NCBI GenBank assembly: GCA_026125795.1
Contig: JAHCKM010000001.1
Location: 62,001-126,000, forward strand
Direction: 5' to 3'
DNA from: Burkholderiaceae bacterium
GTDB lineage: Bacteria; Pseudomonadota; Gammaproteobacteria; Burkholderiales; Burkholderiaceae_C
DNA length: 64,000 bases
This document shows, piece by piece, positions 53,593 to 60,216 of the stretch. The notes beneath the pieces are model-generated. The model was given only the letters and a program-made list of their open reading frames with translations. It had not been told where the DNA came from and did not search any database. A program made the translations under genes and the position numbers. Position 1 is the first letter of the stretch; the number at the start of each line of letters is the position of its first letter.

Positions 53593-55281
53593 ATGACAGG
53601 CGCCCAGTTCGGAACCTTCATCCTCGGCCTGATCGTCGTCGCGATCGTCGTCGCGATCGTTGTCTGGCTGTTGCACTGGCTCTACCTGCGCTCGAGCAAG
53701 GAGCGCGCGTTCGTGCGCACAGGCCTGGGCGGCCAGAAGGTGGTGCTCGACGGCGGCGCGCTGGTGCTGCCGATCGTGCACGACGTGATCCCGGTCAACA
53801 TGAACACGCTCAGGCTCGAGGTGGCACGCGGCCGCGACAAGGCGCTGATCACCAAAGACCGCATGCGCGTCGACGTGATCGCCGAGTTCTACGTGCGCGT
53901 CGCGGCCGAGGCCACCGCCGTGGCCGCGGCGGCGCAGACGCTGGGTCAGCGCACGCTCGAGCCCGAGCAGCTGAAGGAGCTGGTCGAGGGCAAGTTCGTC
54001 GACGCGCTGCGCACCGTGGCCGCCGAGATGACGATGGAGGACCTGCACGAGAAACGCGGCACCTACGTGCGGCGCGTGCGCGAGGCGGTGGCCGGCGACC
54101 TGATCAAGAACGGCCTGGAACTCGAGTCGGCCTCGCTGACGCAGCTCGACCAGACGGCGATGGAGTTCTTCAACCCGAGCAATGCGTTCGACGCCGAGGG
54201 CCTGACGCGGCTGACCGAGCAGATCGAGCACCGCAAGAAGCAGCGCAACGATGTGGAACAGGACACGCTGGTCGCCATCCGCAACAAGAACCTCGAAGCC
54301 GAGAAGATGTCGCTCGACATCGAACGCGAGAGCGAATACGCGCGCCTGACGCAGCAGCGCGAGGTGGAGATCGCGCGTGCGCGGCAGCGCGCCGAGCTGG
54401 CCGCCGAACGCGCGCAGCGCGAGCAGGACGCGGAAGGCGCGCAGATCGCCGCCAAGCAGACCATCGAGGCGGCGCGCATCCGCAGCGACCTGAGCGTCGA
54501 GCAGGAGCGCATCCAGAAGGAGCGCGCGGTGCAGGCCGCCGAGGTGGCGCGCCGTCAAGCTCTCGAGCTGGCCGAGCAGCAGCGCGCGATCGCGGTGGCG
54601 CGCGAGAGCAAGGCACAGAGCGAGGCGCAGGCCGAGGCCGAAGCGGCACGCGCGCAGGCCGTGTCGGCGGAAGAAAAGGTGTTCACCGCGCGCGAGGTCG
54701 AGATGGCCGAGCGCCGCAAGGCGATCGAGCTGATCGCCGCCGCGCAGGCCGCCGAGCGCGAGAGCCTGCGCCTGACCGCCGCCGCCAAGGCCGAGATGAC
54801 GGCCAGCGCCGACCGCGGCGCGGCGATCCGCGCGCAGGCCCAGGCCGATGCCGACGCCGAGAAGATCAAGGCGCTGGCCACCAAGGTGCGCGCCGAGATC
54901 GAGGCCGAGGCGGCACGCCTGATGAACGAGGCGCAGAACGTGCTCACGCCCGAGGCGCGCGCCTCGGCGCTGCGGCTGCGGCTGGTGGAGAAGGCCGAAG
55001 CCATCATCCGCGAGGCGGTGCGGCCGATGGAGCGCATCGAAGGCATCAAGATCCTGCATGTCGACGGCCTTGCCGGCGGCAGCAGCAACGGTGACGGCAG
55101 CAACGGTGGCTTTGCCGACAGCGTGGTCAATTCGGCACTGCGCTTCCGCGCGCAGGCGCCCATCGTCGACCAGCTGCTGCGCGAGATCGGGCTCGAGTCC
55201 GGCGACATCCAGCGCCTGGCCGGCGGTGCGTCGGGCGCGACCGCGGCGTTGCCGCCGGCATCGCCGCCATCCAAGCCGTAG
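53593..55281 (+). CDS. flotillin-like SPFH-domain membrane protein
   Basis: The 562-residue protein has an N-terminal TM helix (about 5-30, FGTFILGLIVVAIVVAIVV), a SPFH domain (~35-215, with LGGQKVVLDGGALVLPIVHDVIPVNM) and a long coiled coil rich in Glu, Arg, Ala and Gln (~215-460), then a C-terminal segment (GSSNGDGSNGG linker). The order is that of bacterial flotillin FloT/YqiK. Such proteins organise membrane microdomains and oligomers. It lies inside the island between the TIM-barrel and SRPBCC genes and may be unconnected with the catabolic work, or help place the transporter. GGAG before ATG 53593. Confidence 0.88.
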   Translation: MTGAQFGTFILGLIVVAIVVAIVVWLLHWLYLRSSKERAFVRTGLGGQKVVLDGGALVLPIVHDVIPVNMNTLRLEVARGRDKALITKDRMRVDVIAEFYVRVAAEATAVAAAAQTLGQRTLEPEQLKELVEGKFVDALRTVAAEMTMEDLHEKRGTYVRRVREAVAGDLIKNGLELESASLTQLDQTAMEFFNPSNAFDAEGLTRLTEQIEHRKKQRNDVEQDTLVAIRNKNLEAEKMSLDIERESEYARLTQQREVEIARARQRAELAAERAQREQDAEGAQIAAKQTIEAARIRSDLSVEQERIQKERAVQAAEVARRQALELAEQQRAIAVARESKAQSEAQAEAEAARAQAVSAEEKVFTAREVEMAERRKAIELIAAAQAAERESLRLTAAAKAEMTASADRGAAIRAQAQADADAEKIKALATKVRAEIEAEAARLMNEAQNVLTPEARASALRLRLVEKAEAIIREAVRPMERIEGIKILHVDGLAGGSSNGDGSNGGFADSVVNSALRFRAQAPIVDQLLREIGLESGDIQRLAGGASGATAALPPASPPSKP

Positions 55282-55293
55282 GAGCACACGCCG

Positions 55294-55728
55294 GTGATCC
55301 GCATCTACGTCTCGAGCGTGATCGACGCCAGCGCCGACACGGTGTGGGGGCGCATCCGCGACTTCAACGCGCTGCCGCTGTGGCACCCGGGCATCGCCGA
55401 CAGCCGCATCGAGAACAACGAGCCGAGCGACAGGGTCGGCTGCATCCGCCACTTTCACACGCGCGACGGCGGCACCATCCGCGAGCGGCTGCTGGCGCTG
55501 AGCGACTACGACTACAGCTGCACCTACGAGATCCTCGAGAGCCCGATGGGCGTGGCCAACTACGTGGCCACGCTCAAGCTGACGCCGATCACCGACGGCA
55601 ACAAGAGCTTCGCCGAATGGAGCGCGGAGTTCGATTGCGATGAAGGCCGCGAGCGTGAACTGACCGAACTGATCGGCAACGGCGTGTTCCAGGGCGGCTT
55701 CACCGCGCTCAAGCAGCACTACAGGTAA
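55294..55728 (+). CDS. SRPBCC-family (START/PYR-like) protein
   Basis: The 144-residue protein has the SRPBCC ligand-binding fold: VSSVIDASADTVWGRIRDFN, LPLWHPGIADSRIEN, VGCIRHF, RLLALSDYDYSCTYEIL and YVATLKLTPITDGN, with an acidic C-terminal helix. These domains bind hydrophobic ligands or act as small cyclases or hydrolases. It is paralogous to the N-terminal part of the gene at 55812. GTG 55294 is 12 bp after the flotillin-like stop, with GGAG upstream. Confidence 0.85.
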   Translation: MIRIYVSSVIDASADTVWGRIRDFNALPLWHPGIADSRIENNEPSDRVGCIRHFHTRDGGTIRERLLALSDYDYSCTYEILESPMGVANYVATLKLTPITDGNKSFAEWSAEFDCDEGRERELTELIGNGVFQGGFTALKQHYR

Positions 55729-55772
55729 AAATGGCCCCCTTGCTCGCTGCGCTCGCATCCCCCCGCCGGGGA

Positions 55773-55805
55773 TCAGGCCCCTTCGGGCGGCCGGGCGGGG
55801 CCTGA
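55773..55805. repeat. GC-rich inverted repeat before the SRPBCC-oxidoreductase gene
   Basis: TCAGGCCCC (55773-55781) and GGGGCCTGA (55797-55805) pair perfectly over 9 bp. The inner CTTCGGGCGGCCGGGCGG is the inverse of the CCGCCCGGCCGCCCGAAGG core in the tandem repeat at 58441. It ends 6 bp before the next start codon and may reduce its translation or serve as terminator. Confidence 0.6.
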
Positions 55806-55811
55806 GCCACG

Positions 55812-57275
55812 ATGCTGCAAAAGGTCGTCCGCTCCACCGTGATCGACGCGCCGATCGAGCGCGTGTGGGCGGTGATCCGCGACTTCAACAGCCATGACCA
55901 GTGGCACGACGTGGTCGAGGCGAGTCGCATCGAGGGCGGCGAGGCGTCCAGCCAGGTCGGCTGCGTGCGCAGCTTCAGCCTGCGCGACGGCAACCGCATC
56001 CGCGAGCAGCTGCTGACGCTCGACGACCGCGAGCACAAGAGCACCTACTGCATCGTCGAGGCCACGGTGCCGCTGCAGCATTATGTGGCCACCGTGACGC
56101 TGAAGCCGGTGACCGACGGCGACCGAACGTTCTGGCACTGGGAGTCGACCTTCGCGACGCCGCCCGGGCAGGAACGCGAGCTGCGCGAGATGGTGGCGCG
56201 CGACGTGTACGAGGCGGGTTTCGCGAACCTGCGACGCCATCTGCAGCAAGGTGCAGACCTGCGCGCGCCGGGCGGCGCGGCGATGCCGGGCGCGTTGCCC
56301 GTGCCGGCGCAGCGCATCGTGGTGGCCACGCCGGGCGATGCGACGCAATTGAGAGCCGAAGACACCCTGGTGGCCGCGCCCGGACCGGGCGAGGTGCGCA
56401 TCCGGCAGCGCGCGATCGGCGTCAACTTCATCGACGTGTACCTGCGCCGCGGCTGGATCCCCGCGATGATGGGCCCGGGCGGCACGCCGGGCATGGAAGC
56501 CGCCGGCGCGGTGCTCGACGTGGGCGACGGCGTGACCGGCCTCCTGCCCGGCGACCGCGTGGCCTACCTCGGCCCGGCGCCCGGTGCGTACGCGAGCGTG
56601 CGCAACGTGCCGGCCGCGTGGGTGGTGCGCCTGCCGCCCGCGATCGAACACGACGTCGCGGCGGCCTGGCTGCTCAAGGGGCTGACGGCGGACTACCTGC
56701 TGCGCGACCTCGGTCGCGTGCGCGCCGGCACGCGCGTGCTGGTGCACGCCGCCGCGGGTGGCGTGGGGCTGATGGTGTGCGCGATGGCGCGCCGGCTGGG
56801 TGCGTCGCTGATCGGCACCGTGTCGAGCGAGGCCAAGGCGCGCGTCGCGCGCGAGTTCGGCTGCGAGCACGTGATCGTCACCGACGACTACCGCTTTGCC
56901 GACGCGGTGCAGCGCACTTGCGGCGGCGCCGATCTGATCATCGATGGTCTCGGCCGGGCGGCGCGCGACGAGAACCTGGCCGCGCTCGCACGTCGCGGCC
57001 ACTGGGTGAGCCTGGGCCAGGCCAGCGGCCCGCTCGATGCGATCGCTCCGGATCTGCTGCTGCACAAGTCGGCGACGATGTCGCGCCCGGTGGTGTTCGA
57101 CTACGTGGACACGCGCGCCGCGTTGACCGAGCGCACCGATCGCCTGTGGCAGCAGCTGAGTGCGCGCGACTGGAAGGCACCACCGCTCGAGCGCTTTACG
57201 CTGCACGCCGCGGCCGACGCGCACGCGCGGCTCGAATCGCGCCGCAGCGTCGGCGCGCTGGTGCTGGTGGCTTGA
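55812..57275 (+). CDS. fusion of SRPBCC domain and quinone oxidoreductase-type dehydrogenase (MDR)
   Basis: The 487-residue protein joins an SRPBCC domain (residues ~1-145: RSTVIDAPIERVWAVIRDFN, QWHDVVEASRIEGG, VGCVRSF) to a medium-chain reductase of the quinone oxidoreductase/crotonyl-CoA reductase group (~160-487: VNFIDVYLRRG, GMEAAGAVLDVGDGV, LVHAAAGGVGLMVCAMA with the NADP-binding GGVG, LIIDGLGRAARDENL). The zinc ligands of alcohol dehydrogenases are absent, as expected for the QOR branch. The SRPBCC part is close to the preceding free-standing protein. It probably reduces an unsaturated or quinone-like intermediate held by the SRPBCC domain. Confidence 0.88.
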   Translation: MLQKVVRSTVIDAPIERVWAVIRDFNSHDQWHDVVEASRIEGGEASSQVGCVRSFSLRDGNRIREQLLTLDDREHKSTYCIVEATVPLQHYVATVTLKPVTDGDRTFWHWESTFATPPGQERELREMVARDVYEAGFANLRRHLQQGADLRAPGGAAMPGALPVPAQRIVVATPGDATQLRAEDTLVAAPGPGEVRIRQRAIGVNFIDVYLRRGWIPAMMGPGGTPGMEAAGAVLDVGDGVTGLLPGDRVAYLGPAPGAYASVRNVPAAWVVRLPPAIEHDVAAAWLLKGLTADYLLRDLGRVRAGTRVLVHAAAGGVGLMVCAMARRLGASLIGTVSSEAKARVAREFGCEHVIVTDDYRFADAVQRTCGGADLIIDGLGRAARDENLAALARRGHWVSLGQASGPLDAIAPDLLLHKSATMSRPVVFDYVDTRAALTERTDRLWQQLSARDWKAPPLERFTLHAAADAHARLESRRSVGALVLVA

Positions 57276-57296
57276 GCGTCGAACCGGAGAGCTTCG

Positions 57297-57677
57297 ATGA
57301 TCCACACGATGAACCACTTCACGATCACCGCCGAGGACCGCAAGGCCACGCTGGACTTCTACTGCGGGCTGCTCGGCCTGGAAGAAGGGCATCGGCCGGA
57401 TCTCGGTTTTCCCGGTGCATGGCTGTACCCGCCGGGCGGCAAGGCCGCGATCCTGCACATCTACTGGGATCGCGCGATGCCGAGTCCGCGCACCGGCGTG
57501 ATCGACCACATGGCCTTCACCAGCAGCGACCTGAAGGCGGTGAAGGCGCGCTTCGATGAGCGCAAGATCAAGTACGACCTGCGTCGCCAGGTGGGCGCCG
57601 GCACCTGGCAGCTGTTCACCCACGACCCCAACGGCGCGAAGGTCGAGCTCGACTTCGATCCGTCGGAAAGCCTGTGA
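57297..57677 (+). CDS. VOC-family (glyoxalase/dioxygenase fold) protein
   Basis: The 126-residue protein starts MIHTMNHFTITAEDRKATLDFYCGLLGL and has metal-ligand candidates His7, His in VIDHMAF and Glu in KVELDF near the C-terminus. The fold hosts glyoxalases, isomerases and extradiol dioxygenases; at this short length it is a single-module isomerase, lyase or binding protein. It is in the operon between the SRPBCC-MDR fusion and the SDR, and its stop overlaps the SDR start by 4 bp, so these two are coupled. Confidence 0.85.
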   Translation: MIHTMNHFTITAEDRKATLDFYCGLLGLEEGHRPDLGFPGAWLYPPGGKAAILHIYWDRAMPSPRTGVIDHMAFTSSDLKAVKARFDERKIKYDLRRQVGAGTWQLFTHDPNGAKVELDFDPSESL

Positions 57678-58444
57678 GCGACGCCAACGCCGGCCTGCGC
57701 GCGTTCCGCGTCGACGGCCAGGTGGCGGTGATCACCGGCGGCGCGCAAGGCATCGGGCTCGCGTGTGCGGAGCTGATGCACGAGGCCGGCGCCGCCGTGG
57801 TGCTGCTCGATTGCGACACGGCAGCGCTCGACACCGCGCGCCAGCGCCTGCCGCAGGCCCAAGCGCAGGTGCTCGACGTGAGCGACGCTGCCGCGGTCGA
57901 GCATGTGTTCGCCGACATCGCGCGCATCCACGGCCGGGTCGACATCCTGGTGAACAATGCCGGCCGTTCGATCCGCAAGCCGTCGCACGAGCTGCCGCTG
58001 GAGGACTGGGACGCGGTGGTCGCGGTCAACCTGACCGGCGCGTTCGTCTGCGCGCGCGCCGCCGCAAGCCACATGCCGGAGCGCGGCGGCAGCATCGTCA
58101 ACATGGCGTCGATGATGGGTCTCTCGGGCGGCGGCCTGTACCCCAACGTCTCGTACCACGCCAGCAAGGGTGGCCTTGTGACCATGACGCGCGCGCTGGC
58201 GGTGGAGTGGGCGCCGCGCGGCATCCGCGTGAACGCGGTGGCGCCCACCTGGACCCGCACGCAGTTCATCGACCCGCTCACGCGCAGCGCCGAGCTGATG
58301 CAGCGCATCCGCAGCGCCACGCCGTTGCAGCGCATGGCCGAGCCGCAGGAGGTCGCCTCGGCGGTGCTCTTTCTCGCCAGCCCGGCGGCCGCGATGGTCA
58401 CCGGGGCCGTGCTGCCCGTGGACGGCGGATTCCTGGCGCAGTGA
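57674..58444 (+). CDS. SDR family oxidoreductase of the catabolic island
   Basis: The 256-residue classical SDR has VITGGAQGIGLACAELM near residue 18, VNNAGRS, IVNMASMMG with the catalytic Ser, YHASKGGLVTM with Tyr-Lys, and GAVLPVDGGFLAQ at the end. Asp in LLDCDT after the second strand suggests NAD preference. The start is GTG 57674, within the upstream stop (GTGA). Likely oxidises a hydroxy intermediate from the VOC or MDR step, but the substrate is unknown. It is the last gene of the island before the tandem repeats. Confidence 0.87.
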   Translation: MSDANAGLRAFRVDGQVAVITGGAQGIGLACAELMHEAGAAVVLLDCDTAALDTARQRLPQAQAQVLDVSDAAAVEHVFADIARIHGRVDILVNNAGRSIRKPSHELPLEDWDAVVAVNLTGAFVCARAAASHMPERGGSIVNMASMMGLSGGGLYPNVSYHASKGGLVTMTRALAVEWAPRGIRVNAVAPTWTRTQFIDPLTRSAELMQRIRSATPLQRMAEPQEVASAVLFLASPAAAMVTGAVLPVDGGFLAQ

Positions 58445-58629
58445 GCCCCGCCCGGCCGCCCGAAGGGGCTCAGCCCCCGCTCGGCGGGGAGGCGCGAAGC
58501 GCCAGGGGTGCAGGTGTGAGCCCCGCCCGGCCGCCCGAAGGGGCTCAAGCCCCCGCTCGGCGGGGAGGCGCGAAGCGCCAGGGGTGCAGGTGTGAGCCCC
58601 GCCCGGCCGCCCGAAGGGGCTCAGCCCCC
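58441..58629. repeat. tandem repeat, about 75 bp x 2.5
   Basis: Units begin at 58441, 58516 and 58592 (spacing 75 and 76 bp), each starting GTGAGCCCCGCCCGGCCGCC and containing CGAAGGGGCTCA, CCCCGCTCGGCGGGGAGG and GCGCGAAGCGCCAGGGG. Two stems per unit can form (CCCCGCTCGGCGGGG and GGCGCGAAGCGCC). It fills the gap between the convergent SDR and VOC genes and could terminate transcription on both strands. Confidence 0.8.
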
Positions 58630-58637
58630 GCGCCGGC

Positions 58638-59024
58638 TCAGCCGATGTCTTCGTGCAGGCACAGGATGTTGCCTTCGGGGTCCTCGAACCACGCGGCCTT
58701 TTCCGAGCCCAGCACGCACACATGCTCCACCGTCTTCAGGCCGGGGTAGTCGTAGTCGGCAAAACGCACGCCGCGGCCCTTGAGCTCGGCGACGGCGCGG
58801 GTGATGTCGGGCACCTTGAAGCTGAGCGCGGTGTGCGTCGCGCTGGTGCCTTCGGCTTTGGGGAACAGCGCGATCTCGGTGCCGCCGCAACGGTAGACGA
58901 ACTTGCCGTCGGGCTTGGCCGCGCCGGCCTCGAGACCGAGCTGCTGCTCGTAGAAGCGGCGTGCACGCGCCAGGTCTTTCACCGGCAGCATGCAGGTCAC
59001 CTGGGTTTGCGAGATCGGGGTCAT
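58638..59024 (-). CDS. VOC-family protein
   Basis: The 128-residue protein starts MTPISQTQVTCMLPVKDLARARRFYEQQLG and carries a VOC single module with His in AEGTSATHTALSFKV, and Glu in WFEDPEGNILCLHE near the end. A Cys-rich start (TCMLPV) and overall form resemble bleomycin-resistance/glyoxalase-like proteins. It is separate from the other VOC gene at 57297 and reads the opposite way, after the tandem repeats. The substrate is unknown. Confidence 0.83.
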   Translation of the reverse strand: MTPISQTQVTCMLPVKDLARARRFYEQQLGLEAGAAKPDGKFVYRCGGTEIALFPKAEGTSATHTALSFKVPDITRAVAELKGRGVRFADYDYPGLKTVEHVCVLGSEKAAWFEDPEGNILCLHEDIG

Positions 59025-59108
59025 GGTGCGCTCCAGACGGTTGAGGCACAGGCGGCTTTATAGGCCGCAGCCGCGCTGCAGCGCAATCGGCAAGGCTGCG
59101 TAGCCGCT

Positions 59109-59531
59109 TCAGCTCGCCGCGGCGCCCGAAGGCGCGCCGAGCACGCGCACCGCGAGGTCGGTGTCCATGTACTCGATCACCTGCACCAGCTTGCCGGCTG
59201 CGTTGAACTCGCAGACGAAACAATAGGTGTTGTTGTACTCGCCCCCGGTCTTCAGCGTGGCGCGGCCACGCGCCTCAACCACCACCACGTCGCCTTCGGC
59301 GATGAAGCGCGCAGCATGGTTGGTGTACTTGCCTTCGAAGCGCCGGTACAGCGGCGCGAACAGCTGTTCGTTCATCGCTTTCTTGCCGCGCCACGTGCCC
59401 GACCAGGCCGATTGGCCGGGGCTGAACCAGACGCAGTCATCGGCCATCAGCTCGCCGAACGGTCGCGTGTTGCCGACGGCCATCGCGTCGAACACCTTCT
59501 GAAGGGCCAGCTTGTTGTCGCTTGCGCTCAT
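59109..59531 (-). CDS. NTF2/SnoaL-like (ketosteroid isomerase fold) protein
   Basis: The 140-residue protein has the cone-shaped NTF2 fold pattern: LQKVFDAMAVGNTRPFGELMADDCVWFSPG, WRGKKAMNEQLFAPL, RFIAEGDVVVVEARGRATLKTG and CFVCEFNAAGKLVQVIEYMD. Members are isomerases, dehydratases or ligand-binding helpers. ATG 59531 overlaps the merR stop by 4 bp, so it is translated with the regulator and is probably the effector gene of that regulator. Confidence 0.83.
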   Translation of the reverse strand: MSASDNKLALQKVFDAMAVGNTRPFGELMADDCVWFSPGQSAWSGTWRGKKAMNEQLFAPLYRRFEGKYTNHAARFIAEGDVVVVEARGRATLKTGGEYNNTYCFVCEFNAAGKLVQVIEYMDTDLAVRVLGAPSGAAAS

Positions 59532-59962
59532 AGGGGCTTGTTCCTCGGGTTGGAGTGCACGGGGTTGGAGGGATCGAGCGGCGGCCGTTTGCCCGTGCGC
59601 TGCCACTGCCCGTAGAAATGAATCTTGCCGTCCAGCAGCGCCAGCGCCTGCTGCCAATCGGCGATCGTGCGCTGCACGCGCTCGCGGTGCGCCTGCAGCA
59701 TGGCCTGGCGCTCGGCCAGCGTGGCCTTGCCCTGACGCACCAGTGCCGTGTAGCGGCGCATCTCGGCGATCGACATGCCCGTGCGGCGCAGCCGCTGCAT
59801 CAGCTCGAGCCAGCCGACGTGGCCGTCGGCATACACGCGCCGGCCGCCGCGGTCGCGCACCACGCCCGGCATCAGGCCCTGGGCCTCGTACCAGCGGATG
59901 GTGTGCACGCTGTGGCCGGTGCGCGCCGCCAGCGCGCCGATGTGCAACGGTGTGGGGGTCAT
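59528..59962 (-). CDS. MerR-family transcriptional regulator
   Basis: The 144-residue protein has the MerR N-terminus: IGALAARTGHSVHTIRWYEAQGL (helix-turn-helix), VVRDRGGRRVYADGHV wing, and LMQRLRRTGMSIAEMRRYTALVRQG, then a coiled-coil dimer helix. The metal-binding Cys pattern of CueR/MerR is absent, so it belongs to the small-molecule or electrophile-sensing branch (AdhR/NmlR-like). ATG 59962 has GAGAG upstream. It is followed by the coupled NTF2-like gene and preceded by a typical MerR promoter. Confidence 0.87.
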   Translation of the reverse strand: MTPTPLHIGALAARTGHSVHTIRWYEAQGLMPGVVRDRGGRRVYADGHVGWLELMQRLRRTGMSIAEMRRYTALVRQGKATLAERQAMLQAHRERVQRTIADWQQALALLDGKIHFYGQWQRTGKRPPLDPSNPVHSNPRNKPL

Positions 59963-59980
59963 CTGGATCTCTCGGGGCTG

Positions 59981-60011
59981 ATTGAACGACCTCGAGTGCA
60001 CTCTAGGTCAA
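59981..60011 (-). promoter_or_regulatory. MerR-type promoter with 19-bp spacer and dyad
   Basis: On the - strand, -35 TTGACC (60006-60011) and -10 TTCAAT (59981-59986) have a 19-bp spacer, the overlong spacing MerR proteins correct by bending DNA. Within it lies a 20-bp dyad (59989-60008), arms ACCTAGAGTG and CACTCGAGGT with one mismatch. It stands 20 bp before the merR start, so autoregulation of merR-NTF2 is strongly suggested. Confidence 0.8.
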
Positions 60012-60145
60012 GTGCCAGCCGCGAGCAGCGACCGCGCATGCTGTCAACCCCTTCCCATCAACCCCGACGCGTCGCGGGTGCTTGCCTGCCGGTGGACGAC
60101 GCGCGATACTGATTTTTCATACAGCCCCGGCGGGCGCTTCAGCGC

Positions 60146-60165
60146 ATCGGTCCCGAGGGACCGAT
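60146..60165. promoter_or_regulatory. palindrome upstream of nrdJ
   Basis: ATCGGTCCC and GGGACCGAT are perfect 9-bp arms with a 2-nt centre, 51 bp before the nrdJ start. It could be a regulator site or an mRNA hairpin in the leader. It does not resemble the NrdR box, and I see no B12 riboswitch signature in this leader. Confidence 0.5.
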
Positions 60166-60216
60166 GTCGCGCCATGCGAGCGGGGCGTTTTCCATCCAAG
60201 CGAACCAGAGACCACG

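Noticed and set aside
58441-58629. Repeat block as a CRISPR array
   Set aside because: Units are contiguous without unique spacers and have 75-bp period; no cas genes are present.
60012-60216. Possible cobalamin riboswitch before nrdJ
   Set aside because: No B12-box-like sequence or multi-stem pattern is seen; only a single 9-bp palindrome is present.
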